64,000 bases of DNA from Candidatus Microbacterium colombiense (GCA_029203165.1 CP119308.1:2790001-2854000), one strand, 5' to 3'. Positions 19,199 to 27,472 are shown, counted from the stretch's first letter. Made by a program: numbers and translations. The notes: generated by a model not told the origin, from the sequence alone.

Positions 19199-19966
19199 AT
19201 GTCGACCGCCATCGCCGAGGCCCCCGCCGACACGACCGAAGAGACCGGCATCCAGTCCTTCATCGTCACCTTCAACATCCGCCGCTTCGACCCTGAGGTG
19301 GACTCCGAGCCGCACTGGGTCGACTACGACGTGGAGCTCTACTCCACCGACCGCGTGCTCGACGCCCTGCACAAGATCAAGTGGGAGGTCGACGGCTCGC
19401 TGAGCTTCCGCCGCTCGTGCGCGCACGGCATCTGCGGCTCCGACGCCATGCGCATCAACGGCCGCAACCGCCTGGCCTGCAAGACGCTGATCAAGGACCT
19501 CGACATCTCGAAGCCGATCTACGTCGAGGCCATCAAGGGCCTGCCGCTGGAGAAGGACCTCATCGTCGACATGGAGCCGTTCTTCGCGTCGTACCGCGAG
19601 GTGCAGCCGTTCCTCGTCGCAAGCTCCGTCCCGGAGAAGGGCAAGGAGCGCGTGCAGACGATCGCGGATCGCGAGATCTTCGACGACACGACCAAGTGCA
19701 TCCTCTGCGCCGCGTGCACCTCGTCGTGCCCCGTGTTCTGGACCGACGGACAGTACTTCGGCCCGGCCGCGATCGTCAACGCGCACCGCTTCATCTTCGA
19801 CTCGCGCGACGACAACGCGGCGGTCCGCCTCGACATCCTCAACGACAAGGAAGGCGTGTGGCGCTGCCGCACGACCTTCAACTGCTCCGAGGCCTGCCCG
19901 CGCGGCATCGAGGTCACCAAGGCGATCGCCGAGGTCAAGCAGGCCGTCCTGCGCGGCCGCCCCTGA
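19199..19966 (+). CDS. sdhB: Succinate dehydrogenase iron-sulfur subunit
   Basis: The 255-residue protein carries all three Fe-S clusters: the [2Fe-2S] site CAHGICGSDAM with a later Cys in RNRLAC, the [4Fe-4S] motif CILCAACTSSCP, and the [3Fe-4S] part CRTTFNCSEACPRGIEV. It passes electrons from SdhA to the quinone site of SdhCD. It starts 2 bp after the sdhA stop and its frame is intact, in contrast to the three genes before it. A perfect 13-bp hairpin 14 bp downstream probably ends the operon. Confidence 0.95.
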   Translation: MSTAIAEAPADTTEETGIQSFIVTFNIRRFDPEVDSEPHWVDYDVELYSTDRVLDALHKIKWEVDGSLSFRRSCAHGICGSDAMRINGRNRLACKTLIKDLDISKPIYVEAIKGLPLEKDLIVDMEPFFASYREVQPFLVASSVPEKGKERVQTIADREIFDDTTKCILCAACTSSCPVFWTDGQYFGPAAIVNAHRFIFDSRDDNAAVRLDILNDKEGVWRCRTTFNCSEACPRGIEVTKAIAEVKQAVLRGRP

Positions 19967-19980
19967 GCTCTTCCCGCTGT

Positions 19981-20021
19981 CAGACACGCCTCCGCCCTTG
20001 GATAGGGTGGAGGCGTGTCTG
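19981..20021 (+). terminator. Perfect 13-bp inverted repeat after sdhB, spanning the next start codon
   Basis: CAGACACGCCTCC at 19981-19993 pairs perfectly with GGAGGCGTGTCTG at 20009-20021. The loop holds a CCC/GGG inner stem. It looks like the sdh terminator, although no T run follows. The right arm contains the GTG start (20015) of the YihY gene. Confidence 0.65.
20003..20008 (+). promoter_or_regulatory. -10-like TAGGGT before YihY gene
   Basis: TAGGGT lies in the loop of the hairpin and ends 6 nt before the GTG start at 20015, suggesting a leaderless transcript. Confidence 0.45.
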
Positions 20022-21223
20022 ATTCCGACGGCGCTGCGCCCGAAGCCGGTCGCCTCGATGTCGCCGTCGAGCGCGCGACGGCCCTGACCCAACGCACGCT
20101 GGGCCTGTTCCCCGTGCGCGTGTGGCGCCACTTCCTGCAGCACAACGGATTCCTCCTCGCCGCCGGGGTGAGCTACCAGGCGCTGTTCGCGATCTTCGCC
20201 GCCATCTACCTCGCCTTCGCGATCACCGGACTCTGGCTCGGCGGCAGCACCGAGGCGGTCGACGGGCTGATCGACCTGATCAACGGCTACATCCCCCATC
20301 TCATCCAGGAACCGGGCGGACTGGTCACCCCCGCTCAGGTGCAGGAGATCGCGGCGAACACCACCGGCGTGCTGAGCGTCACCGGCCTGATCGCGCTGGG
20401 TACCGTGATCTGGACGGCGATCGGCTGGGTCACCTTCTCCCGCCGCGCGACGCGGGACATCTTCGGTCTGCCGCCGGATCGGCGCAGCTATGTGCTTCTG
20501 AAGGCGCGTGATCTCCTGGCCGCCCTGATCTTCGGTGTCGCCCTGATCGCCGGTTCGCTGCTCAGCTCGGCCAGCGCCGGAGTGCTGAACTGGGTGCTCG
20601 ACCTGCTGGGCTGGAAGGCCGGATCCTTCGGGCTCAATCTCACCATCCACATCGGCACCATCGTCGTCTCGTTCGCTCTGCTGTCCGCCGCGCTGGCCGC
20701 CATGGTGCGCTTCCTCACGGGCACGTCGTTGGCGTGGCGGATCATCTGGCCCGGAGCGCTGCTCGGCGGCGGCGCGATGACGATCCTGCAGTTCGGAGCG
20801 GGTTTCCTGCTGAGCTACACGCCCTCCAATCCGCTGCTCGCCACGTTCGCGATCTTCATCGGTCTCCTGCTGTGGTTCCGCATCAACGGCGTAGTGATGC
20901 TCGTCGCCTCCTCCTGGATCGCGGTCGCCGCCGGCGACCGCGACGTCCCTCTCCTGCACCAGACGGAGGCGGAGCGACGTGCGGCCGAGTATCAGGCCCT
21001 GCTGACGGCGGCGCGCATCCGGGTGCGGGAAGCGCGGGCTGCACGCGAGACCGCACCGTGGCACCGTGCGTGGGCAGCGGGACGTGCGGCGCGCGCGGCG
21101 GAGGCGGAGCTCGCGCATCTCGAGGCGACGCCCCCGCCGCCCGCCGAGCCCCCCACACCCCTCGCCCAGCGACTCCTCTCGGAGCTGAACCGCCCCGCCC
21201 GGGATGTCGGCGGCTCTCGTTAG
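20015..21223 (+). CDS. YihY/virulence factor BrkB family membrane protein
   Basis: The 402-residue protein has six hydrophobic segments in the central part. It begins with a short cytoplasmic region ending VWRHFLQHNGFLLAAGVSYQALFAIFAA, the conserved first helix of the YihY/BrkB family (Virul_fac_BrkB). The C-terminal 90 residues are charged and Pro-rich, with many Arg/Ala pairs, and are probably cytoplasmic. The family function is unsettled; a transport or envelope role is usually suggested. GTG start with no Shine-Dalgarno other than GGAGG inside the hairpin arm. Confidence 0.85.
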   Translation: MSDSDGAAPEAGRLDVAVERATALTQRTLGLFPVRVWRHFLQHNGFLLAAGVSYQALFAIFAAIYLAFAITGLWLGGSTEAVDGLIDLINGYIPHLIQEPGGLVTPAQVQEIAANTTGVLSVTGLIALGTVIWTAIGWVTFSRRATRDIFGLPPDRRSYVLLKARDLLAALIFGVALIAGSLLSSASAGVLNWVLDLLGWKAGSFGLNLTIHIGTIVVSFALLSAALAAMVRFLTGTSLAWRIIWPGALLGGGAMTILQFGAGFLLSYTPSNPLLATFAIFIGLLLWFRINGVVMLVASSWIAVAAGDRDVPLLHQTEAERRAAEYQALLTAARIRVREARAARETAPWHRAWAAGRAARAAEAELAHLEATPPPPAEPPTPLAQRLLSELNRPARDVGGSR

Positions 21224-21226
21224 GCT
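21221..21226 (+). promoter_or_regulatory. -10-like TAGGCT before exonuclease III gene
   Basis: TAGGCT overlaps the YihY stop codon and ends 7 nt before the ATG at 21234. Confidence 0.5.
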
Positions 21227-21233
21227 TGTCCAC

Positions 21234-22073
21234 ATGCCTCATCTGCGTATCGCCTCGGTCAATGTCAACGGAATCCGGGCGGCCGCCCGCAACGGGATGA
21301 GCGGATGGCTCGATGCCGCCGATGTCGACGTCCTCACGCTGCAGGAGGTGCGCGGCCAGGATGAGCATCTCGAGGCCGCTCTCCCCGGGTGGACGTTCGT
21401 GCACGACGAGGCGACGGCGAAGGGGCGCGCGGGAGTGGCGATCGCGAGCCGCACCCCCGCTCTCGCATCGCGCACCGATTTCGGCGACGCGGACTTCGAC
21501 TCGAAGGGGCGCTGGATCGAAGCCGACTTCCTCCTGGGCGATCGTCCGCTCACCGTGGTCAGCGCGTACGTGCACTCCGGCGAGGCCGACACCCCCAAGC
21601 AGGTCGAGAAGTGGAAGTTCCTCGACGCGTTCGGACCACGCCTGAGTGCTCTCGGCAACGATGGCGCACTCGCGCTCGTCACCGGCGACCTGAATGTCGG
21701 TCACCGCGAGCTCGACATCAAGAACTGGCGGGGAAACCGCAAGAAGGCGGGCTTCCTGCCCCGCGAGCGCGCGTACTTCGACCGCTTCCTCGGAGAAGCC
21801 GGCACCGAGGTGACCGGAGTCGACGGCACGGTCGGTTCCGGATTGGGATGGGTTGACATCGGCCGTCGCTTCGCCGGCGAGGTCGAGGGGCCGTACACCT
21901 GGTGGTCCATGCGCGGCCAGGCGTTCGACAACGACTCCGGCTGGCGCATCGACTATCACCTCGCGACGCCCTCCCTGGCGGAGCGCGTCCAGTCGTATCA
22001 CGTGGCGCGTGCAGCGGCGTACGACCAGCGCTGGAGCGACCACGCGCCGGTGGTCGTCGACTACAGCTACTGA
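21234..22073 (+). CDS. xth: Exodeoxyribonuclease III (AP endonuclease, xth type)
   Basis: This 279-residue enzyme of the endonuclease/exonuclease/phosphatase fold has SVNVNGIRAA with the metal-side Asn, LQEVRG with the catalytic Glu, VTGDLNVGHRELDIKN with the Asp/Asn pair, RIDYHLATP, and the final SDHAPVVVDY catalytic Asp-His. It cuts at abasic sites and trims 3' ends in base excision repair. The ATG is preferred over a GTG 30 bp upstream because of the TAGGCT hexamer. It converges with the DUF4166 gene and the two overlap by 7 bp at their stops. Confidence 0.93.
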   Translation: MPHLRIASVNVNGIRAAARNGMSGWLDAADVDVLTLQEVRGQDEHLEAALPGWTFVHDEATAKGRAGVAIASRTPALASRTDFGDADFDSKGRWIEADFLLGDRPLTVVSAYVHSGEADTPKQVEKWKFLDAFGPRLSALGNDGALALVTGDLNVGHRELDIKNWRGNRKKAGFLPRERAYFDRFLGEAGTEVTGVDGTVGSGLGWVDIGRRFAGEVEGPYTWWSMRGQAFDNDSGWRIDYHLATPSLAERVQSYHVARAAAYDQRWSDHAPVVVDYSY

Positions 22074-22690
22074 GGATCGGCGTAGCGGTACCACCCGCGG
22101 TACTCGAGGATCGTCCCGAGCAGCGGGCTGCGCACGCGCATCTGGATCGTGCGTCGCCGGTGCGCCTCGTCCCACCCGTCCTCGAGATCGACGGCGACGC
22201 CGAAGAGTCCACGGAGCACGAGCCGACGACCGGCGAGTCGCAGGGCGACACGTCGGGTGCGCATGCGCAGATGCCCGTCAGCCGTGACGCTGCACTCCTC
22301 CAGCAGCTCCACCCGTCCGCGAACACCCAGGGCGTTGTGCACGACGCCGGCCAGCGGGGTGACGGTGAGCCGGTCGGAGATGTACTGCGTCGTGCCGGGG
22401 AATCGGAACTCCCGCGAGGTGTCGAGTGTCGGCCGACCCGCCCGCGAGGTTCCCGTCGTCTGGGCGAGCGCGAACGGCACATCGTGGGCGAAGCGGGTGA
22501 CGCAGACGCCCGGCCCCACGACGGGGCGGGTGAGCGCCATCAGGCGTCCGAGACGACTGCCGGCGACCGTGAAGACACCCTCCACGTCATCTCGGTCCGC
22601 ATGCACGCGCATCTGCGCCAGGATCTCGGGATGCAGGCGCTCGGCCTCCGCCCCGAGCGCGGCCAGGAACACCTCGCCGCGGGACGTCAT
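22067..22690 (-). CDS. DUF4166 protein, copy 2
   Basis: The 207-residue protein belongs to the uncharacterised DUF4166 group. It opens FLAALGAEAERLHPEILAQM, the same pattern as its neighbour (FQRALGADFDRLHPQLQRRF), and ends SPLLGTILEYRGWYRY, matching the partner's NDLLGFLFGYRGSFTC. No signal peptide or membrane helix is seen. The two copies are diverged paralogues. Its ATG overlaps the stop of the first DUF4166 gene by 4 bp, so the pair is probably made in fixed ratio. The function is unknown. Confidence 0.75.
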   Translation of the reverse strand: MTSRGEVFLAALGAEAERLHPEILAQMRVHADRDDVEGVFTVAGSRLGRLMALTRPVVGPGVCVTRFAHDVPFALAQTTGTSRAGRPTLDTSREFRFPGTTQYISDRLTVTPLAGVVHNALGVRGRVELLEECSVTADGHLRMRTRRVALRLAGRRLVLRGLFGVAVDLEDGWDEAHRRRTIQMRVRSPLLGTILEYRGWYRYADPQ

Positions 22691-23367
22691 TCCCGGGCCT
22701 CCTCGCGGTACGGCTTGACGGTCGCCGGCACCGGGGCGTCGTCGAGGAACTCGCAGGTGAACGACCCTCGGTAGCCGAACAGGAAGCCCAACAGATCGTT
22801 GCGCACCTCGAGATCGATCACGAAGCACTGCCGTTCGTCGTCGAAGCGCTCCGTGAGCGCCGCGCGACCGCTCAGGAGCATCGGGAACCGGAAGGCGAAC
22901 GGTCCTTCGTAGAACCGCTGCGCTCCGGAGGAGAGCCGCAGCCCGCCGTCATCGGTGACGGCGAGATCGAGGTCCACGGCCAGGTGCTGGTGCGTGCCGA
23001 GGTAGTCGACCACTCGTCGTCGGCGAGCGCTGTAGATCATGGTCGCATCGAAGCGTCGGCGTCGTCCCGGTCGCACATCCATGGTGCGCACGAAGGTCAC
23101 GGTCTCGCGGCCGAGACTGTCGATGTACGCGTAGTTGTCGATCTGGAAGGCGATGTCGTGGCCGCGCTCGGGGAACATGATGTTGCGCAACGTGCCGATC
23201 GCGAGGAACGGCAGCGTCCACCACGGTCCGCGCCGAACCTCGGTCATCACGCCGCGGCCGACGCAGCCGTAACCCGCCTCGACACCGACGCCGAACCGCC
23301 GCTGGAGTTGCGGATGCAGCCGGTCGAAGTCTGCTCCGAGCGCACGCTGGAAGACCCCCGCGCTCAC
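22687..23367 (-). CDS. DUF4166 protein, copy 1
   Basis: The protein is 226 residues when started at GTG (VSAGVFQRALGADF), which overlaps the stop of the SRPBCC gene as GTGA. The family pattern is LHPQLQRRFG at the N-terminus, then TLRNIMFPERGHDIAFQ with an aromatic-rich middle, and LLGFLFGYRGSF near the end. Charge is balanced and no export signal is present. It sits between an SRPBCC protein and a second DUF4166 gene. The family often occurs near lipid or hydrophobic-ligand genes, so binding of a small hydrophobic molecule is a guess. Confidence 0.75.
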   Translation of the reverse strand: MSAGVFQRALGADFDRLHPQLQRRFGVGVEAGYGCVGRGVMTEVRRGPWWTLPFLAIGTLRNIMFPERGHDIAFQIDNYAYIDSLGRETVTFVRTMDVRPGRRRRFDATMIYSARRRRVVDYLGTHQHLAVDLDLAVTDDGGLRLSSGAQRFYEGPFAFRFPMLLSGRAALTERFDDERQCFVIDLEVRNDLLGFLFGYRGSFTCEFLDDAPVPATVKPYREEARE

Positions 23368-24023
23368 GCGCTGATCTCCGCGAGGCTCGCCGGAGCATCC
23401 TCCATGATCGTGCGTGCCCGTCTCTGCGGGGGACGCGACAGACACCGCCCTGCCCTCGCCCGAGGGCGTCGGCCAGGCAGGAGGGAGCGCCACCATCCCG
23501 TCCGCTCCGGTTCGACGCCGTCTTCCGCCCAGAGGCGGAGCCGGTCGAAGCTCCACGCCGTCATCCACCACACGAACCTCCGTGTGATCAGCGGATCGAG
23601 GATGCTCCCGAGCCGCCCCCAGCCCGGCGCGTAGTCATACCCGGTGAGGAAGCGCACGCCGTCGTCGGTGGGGATGTAGCGCCAGTACCCTCGTCCGCGT
23701 CCCAACGGCGACAGCGGGTCGGCGGTGTCGAACACCAGAGCCGACGTGCGTTCGCCGGACGGCGCCTCCTTCGTCCCGAGCGAAATGCCACTCCCCCGGA
23801 TCGTGTGCACCGCGAGGCTGCGTTCATACCGGAACTCCTGTGCGCCATCCTCCCGCACGCGCACGGGCGCGATCAGGGAGAAGCGTGCGTCCCAGCGCAC
23901 GTGCGATGCGGGATCCTGCGTGAGACGCCACACGGTCTCCAGTGGCGCGCGGATCAGGATCTCGACGTAGAGTGCCGTGTCCGCGCGATGACCGGTGCGG
24001 GCGGCGTGCGAGTCGGAGATCAT
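23364..24023 (-). CDS. SRPBCC (START-like) family protein
   Basis: This 219-residue protein opens ALYVEILIRAPLETVWRLTQDPASHVRWDARFS, the typical first strand and helices of the SRPBCC/polyketide-cyclase ligand-binding fold. Strands with WRYIPTDDGVRFLTGYDY follow, and a long helix ends ITRRFVWWMTAWSFDRLRLWAE. The last 40 residues are Arg-rich and probably disordered. It is the first gene of a three-gene operon with two DUF4166 proteins, all joined by 4-bp overlaps, and is divergent from trpS. A hydrophobic ligand is likely by fold; its identity is unknown. Confidence 0.78.
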   Translation of the reverse strand: MISDSHAARTGHRADTALYVEILIRAPLETVWRLTQDPASHVRWDARFSLIAPVRVREDGAQEFRYERSLAVHTIRGSGISLGTKEAPSGERTSALVFDTADPLSPLGRGRGYWRYIPTDDGVRFLTGYDYAPGWGRLGSILDPLITRRFVWWMTAWSFDRLRLWAEDGVEPERTGWWRSLLPGRRPRARAGRCLSRPPQRRARTIMEDAPASLAEISA

Positions 24024-24029
24024 GCCCTC

Positions 24030-24035
24030 AGCGTA
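24030..24035 (-). promoter_or_regulatory. -10-like TACGCT before SRPBCC/DUF4166 operon
   Basis: TACGCT on the minus strand ends 6 nt before the ATG at 24023. Confidence 0.45.
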
Positions 24036-24085
24036 AGACGCGGCTGCGGAAGGCTCCGACGATCAGCACGGCGGTTCGCACGCCA

Positions 24086-24091
24086 TAGGAT
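24086..24091 (+). promoter_or_regulatory. -10-like TAGGAT before trpS
   Basis: TAGGAT ends 7 nt before the GTG at 24099, supporting that start codon and a leaderless mRNA. Confidence 0.5.
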
Positions 24092-24098
24092 TGATCCC

Positions 24099-25103
24099 GT
24101 GACCAAGCCTCGCCTCTATTCCGGAATGCAGCCCTCCGCCGACTCCCTCCAGATCGGCAACTACATCGGCGCGCTCCTGCAGTGGCGAGACCTCCAGAGC
24201 TCCTACGACGCGTACTTCTCCGTCGTCGATCTGCATGCCCTGACGGTCGCGCAGAACCCCGCCGAGCTGCGTGAGAAGACGCGTCGCACGGCAGCGCAGT
24301 ACATCGCCGCCGGCATCGAGCCGTCACTGTCGACCCTGTACGTGCAGTCGCACGTGCGCGCGCACGCAGAGCTCGCCTGGATCCTGAGCACGATCACCGG
24401 ATTCGGCGAGGCCGGGCGGATGACGCAGTTCAAGGACAAGTCCGCCCGCTACGGGCAGGACGCCACGAGCGTGGGCCTGTTCACGTATCCGGTGCTCATG
24501 GCCGCGGACATCCTGCTCTATCAGACGGATGTCGTGCCTGTCGGCGACGACCAGAAGCAGCACGTCGAGCTGACGCGCGACCTCGCGGAGCGATTCAACT
24601 CGCGATTCGGCGAGACGTTCACCGTGCCGATCCCGGTGATCCAGAAGGAGACCGCGCGCATCTATGATCTGCAGAACCCGACGTCGAAGATGTCGAAGTC
24701 GGCGGAGAGCGATGCGGGCGTGCTGTGGATGCTCGACGACCCCGCGAAGTCGGCGAAGAAGATCATGCGCGCCGTCACCGACAACGAGGGCGCGGTGCGC
24801 TTCGACCGCGAGACCAAGCCCGGTGTCTCGAACCTGCTGACGATCTACGCCGCGCTGACCGGCCGCCAGGTCGCCGCACTCGAAGACGAATACGCGGGCC
24901 GTGGATACGGTGACTTCAAGAAGGGCCTCGCGGAGGTCGTCGTCGAGGAGTTCGCCCCGGTGCGTGCGCGTGCTCTGGAACTGCTCGACGACCCGGCGGA
25001 GCTCGACCGCATCCTCGCCGAGAACGCCGCCCGTGCGGATGCCGTCGCCGATGCCACTCTCTCCGCCGTCTACGACAGGGTCGGTCTGCTCCGGCGCGTC
25101 TGA
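24099..25103 (+). CDS. trpS: Tryptophanyl-tRNA synthetase
   Basis: The 334-residue class I synthetase charges tRNA-Trp. PSADSLQIGNYIGAL contains the HIGH-equivalent site and TSKMSKSAES the KMSKS loop. Other family marks are YFSVVDLHALT, LMAADILLYQTDVVPVGDDQKQH and the C-terminal helical region. It starts with GTG. The length is normal for the bacterial enzyme. It is divergent from the SRPBCC operon and followed 24 bp later by a small membrane protein gene. Confidence 0.96.
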   Translation: MTKPRLYSGMQPSADSLQIGNYIGALLQWRDLQSSYDAYFSVVDLHALTVAQNPAELREKTRRTAAQYIAAGIEPSLSTLYVQSHVRAHAELAWILSTITGFGEAGRMTQFKDKSARYGQDATSVGLFTYPVLMAADILLYQTDVVPVGDDQKQHVELTRDLAERFNSRFGETFTVPIPVIQKETARIYDLQNPTSKMSKSAESDAGVLWMLDDPAKSAKKIMRAVTDNEGAVRFDRETKPGVSNLLTIYAALTGRQVAALEDEYAGRGYGDFKKGLAEVVVEEFAPVRARALELLDDPAELDRILAENAARADAVADATLSAVYDRVGLLRRV

Positions 25104-25115
25104 GAACCTCGCCCG

Positions 25116-25121
25116 TAGGAT
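25116..25121 (+). promoter_or_regulatory. -10-like TAGGAT before Pro-rich membrane protein
   Basis: TAGGAT ends 6 nt before the GTG at 25128. Confidence 0.5.
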
Positions 25122-25127
25122 GGGGGC

Positions 25128-25805
25128 GTGACCGATCCGCAGCTGCCCCCGCCGTCCGGCGATGTTCCCGCCCCGCCCGCACCGTTCGGGGCGGTACCTC
25201 CGCCCGCGGCGCCCGCCTACCCTGTGGCGGCGCCCCAGTATCCTGCGGCCCCTCCGTATCCCCCGACCCCTCAGTACCCGGCGGCACCCACCTACCCGTC
25301 CGCGGCCGCTTACCCGTCGGCGCCGAGTGGCTACCAGGCTCCTCCCGGGGCATACCAGGTGCCGGTCGGCGGCTACGCCGTGGCCACCGGCGACTACTCC
25401 GCGCCCGAGGTCGCACCCCGCCGCTCAGGACTGCTGGGCATCCTGGCGCTGATCTTCTCGCTCGTCGCGGCCGTCGTGACACCGCTCGTCGTCGGAGTCG
25501 CGACCTACGAGATCGGCCGCCGCATCCCGGGCGCCGTGACCCAGGTCGAAGACTTCGACTCCCTCGCGTTCCTGTCGCCTGCACGCGATCAGGTGCTCTG
25601 GGCGGAGATCTCGTTCTGGACCGGCACCGTGCTCGGCATCGCGGCCATCGTCATCGGGATCATGGCCATCGCACGCCGCCAGGGACGAGCGCAGGGCATC
25701 GCGGCGCTGATCGTCTCAGTGATCGCTCCGGTGATCTTCTTCGTCGTCGTGCTGGTCGCCCTCACTGTCGGCGGCGCAGCCGGAACAGCCGGCCTCTACA
25801 GCTGA
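25128..25805 (+). CDS. Proline/tyrosine-rich membrane protein
   Basis: The 225-residue protein begins with about 95 residues of low-complexity sequence dominated by Pro, Ala and Tyr in loose YPxxP-type repeats (AAPQYPAAPPYPPTPQYP). The C-terminal part has three hydrophobic segments, LLGILALIFSLVAAVVTPLVVGV first, separated by a short outside loop. Such proteins are common in actinobacteria, related in layout to DUF4190-type proteins, and lack a known function. The Pro-rich tail is probably cytoplasmic. A hairpin between it and pth could stop transcription from both sides. Confidence 0.75.
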   Translation: MTDPQLPPPSGDVPAPPAPFGAVPPPAAPAYPVAAPQYPAAPPYPPTPQYPAAPTYPSAAAYPSAPSGYQAPPGAYQVPVGGYAVATGDYSAPEVAPRRSGLLGILALIFSLVAAVVTPLVVGVATYEIGRRIPGAVTQVEDFDSLAFLSPARDQVLWAEISFWTGTVLGIAAIVIGIMAIARRQGRAQGIAALIVSVIAPVIFFVVVLVALTVGGAAGTAGLYS

Positions 25806-25811
25806 CGCCCG

Positions 25812-25846
25812 GCATCACGCGCTTCGCTCAGCGCGGCGCGTGATGC
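25812..25846. terminator. Hairpin between convergent membrane-protein gene and pth
   Basis: GCATCACGCG and CGCGTGATGC form a perfect 10-bp stem around a 15-nt loop. It covers the pth stop region and could serve both convergent genes; TTCT follows on the plus strand. Confidence 0.5.
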
Positions 25847-26409
25847 TTCTGCTGCGCCGCGACGAGCCCGTCGGAGATGAGCAGTTCGACCGCATCGGCC
25901 GCGTCATCGATCAGGATCGGCAGGTTCGCCCGCTCGTCCTTGCCGAACGGCGAGAGCACCCAGTCGGCAGGGTCCTGACGGCCGACCGGACGCCCGATGC
26001 CCACGCGCACTCGGGGGAAGTCGGGTGTGGCGATCGCTCGTGCGATGTCTCGGACCCCGTTGTGGCCGCCATGCCCTCCACCGATCTTTAGCTTGACGGT
26101 GTCGAACGGGATGTCGAGCTCATCGTGCACGACGACGATCTGCTCCGCCGGCACCGTGTAGAAACGGGCGAGCGCCGCCACCGGAGTGCCGGAGACGTTC
26201 ATGAACGTGTTCGGCTTCGCCAGCACGAGCTTGTCTGCACCGGGACGCAACCAGGTCTCGACGACGCGCGCGCCGCCCTTGTGCTCACGGAAGCTCTCGC
26301 CGCGGCGTGAGGCGAGCTCGTCCACGACCATCTGGCCGATGTTGTGCCGCGTCGCCTCGTAGCGGGGCCCGGGGTTGCCGAGCCCGACCACGAGCCAAGT
26401 CGATGTCAT
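25828..26409 (-). CDS. pth: Peptidyl-tRNA hydrolase
   Basis: This 193-residue enzyme releases peptides from prematurely dropped peptidyl-tRNA. VVGLGNPGPRYEATRHNIGQMVVDEL holds the conserved Asn and catalytic His, VVHDELDIP the Asp, and GGGHGGHNGVRDI the tRNA-binding loop. The length is typical. It follows rplY (L25/Ctc) on the same strand, the usual actinobacterial and firmicute order, 104 bp downstream of it with a strong hairpin between. Confidence 0.95.
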   Translation of the reverse strand: MTSTWLVVGLGNPGPRYEATRHNIGQMVVDELASRRGESFREHKGGARVVETWLRPGADKLVLAKPNTFMNVSGTPVAALARFYTVPAEQIVVVHDELDIPFDTVKLKIGGGHGGHNGVRDIARAIATPDFPRVRVGIGRPVGRQDPADWVLSPFGKDERANLPILIDDAADAVELLISDGLVAAQQKHHAPR

Positions 26410-26462
26410 CTTGCTCTCGTCCTCTCGCGCCGGGCCGTGCGTGCGACCCGGTCAGGATACGA

Positions 26463-26495
26463 CAGAGGGGACGCGATCGGATCGCGTCCCCTCTG
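26463..26495 (-). terminator. Strong hairpin between rplY and pth
   Basis: CAGAGGGGACGCGATC and its exact complement are separated by one base, so about 14 bp pair around a small loop. It lies 19 bp after the rplY stop. There is no clear T run, so it may be partial. Confidence 0.6.
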
Positions 26496-26513
26496 CGGTG
26501 AAACTGTCGGAGA

Positions 26514-27122
26514 TCACTCCGCGGCGGCCTCCGGGGCTGCCTCTTCGTCTTCGGGGGCGTCGCCCTCTTCGCCGAGGTCCTGCTCGGCCGGGATCGAGAT
26601 CGCGACGACGAGGACGTCGGCCTCGGTCAGCAACGACGCACCCTTGGGCAGCACGACGTCTCCGGCGGTGATGTGCGCGCCCTCTTCGAGACCCTCGACC
26701 GAGACCTCGATGTTCTGCGGGATGTGGGTCGCCTCGGCCTCGATGGAGAGCGTGTTGGCGTCCTGGTTGACGATCGTGCCCGCAGCGGACTCGCCGGTGA
26801 CGATGAGGGGAACGTCGATCGTGACCTTCTCACCCTTCTTCACGACCAGCAGGTCGATGTGCTCGATGATCTGGTGCACGGGGTCCTTCTGGACGTCCTT
26901 GACCAGGGCGAGCTGCGGCGTGCCCTCGATGTCGAGCTCCAGCAGCGCGTTGGCGCGACGCAAGAGCAGCGAGACCTGGTGGCCGGGCAGCGCGACGTGC
27001 ACCGGCTCGGTGCCGTGGCCGTAGATGACGGCGGGGATCTTGCCGGCAGCGCGCAGACGGCGGGCGAAGCCCTTGCCGAAGCTCTCGCGGAGCTCGGCGT
27101 GGACCTTGGTGTCTTCAGACAT
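26514..27122 (-). CDS. rplY: 50S ribosomal protein L25/general stress protein Ctc
   Basis: The 202-residue protein has an N-terminal L25 domain that binds 5S rRNA (RRLRAAGKIPAVIYGHGTEP) and a C-terminal TL5/Ctc beta domain (VSVEGLEEGAHITAGDVVLPKG). It ends in an acidic tail of Glu/Ala/Asp. The start was taken at MSEDTKVHAELR, preceded by AAGGAGAACC on the minus strand; an upstream frame extension lacks homology. It lies directly upstream of pth. Confidence 0.94.
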   Translation of the reverse strand: MSEDTKVHAELRESFGKGFARRLRAAGKIPAVIYGHGTEPVHVALPGHQVSLLLRRANALLELDIEGTPQLALVKDVQKDPVHQIIEHIDLLVVKKGEKVTIDVPLIVTGESAAGTIVNQDANTLSIEAEATHIPQNIEVSVEGLEEGAHITAGDVVLPKGASLLTEADVLVVAISIPAEQDLGEEGDAPEDEEAAPEAAAE

Positions 27123-27346
27123 GAGGTTCTCCTTCAGGACACGCAGCGAAGGCGCCGCGCGGTGGTCTTGGAATTGTGAACTCGAACGCTGACGCGTGAG
27201 GAAAGCCACCGGGCTTGCTTCGCCGCGTCGATCACGGATGTTCGCGCACGCGCAGAAGCATCCCTCGCCGAGGTACAGCCTCAATCGTACCGGATGACCC
27301 GATAGGCTGAGAACACCGTTCCTTTTCTGCAGATCACGGAGACCTC

Positions 27347-27472
27347 ATGCTCGACGGCGCCTTCTTCTCACACGTGATCCTGTGGGTCATCGGACTCATG
27401 ACGGTGTGTGCGGCCGTCACGTCGTTCGCCGCCCTGTTCTCACTCGGTCGCGGCGGTTCACGCAAGGACTGA
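27347..27472 (+). CDS. Small 41-residue single-helix membrane protein
   Basis: ATG is preceded by CGGAGAC at good spacing. The 41-residue product has one hydrophobic segment from about residue 6 to 32 (including FFSHVILWVIGLMTVCAAV) and a basic end, RGGSRKD, so it probably spans the membrane with the C-terminus inside. The reading frame has the high third-position GC of its neighbours. No family is recognised. It stands alone between the divergent rplY promoter region and the convergent gluconokinase gene. Confidence 0.6.
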   Translation: MLDGAFFSHVILWVIGLMTVCAAVTSFAALFSLGRGGSRKD

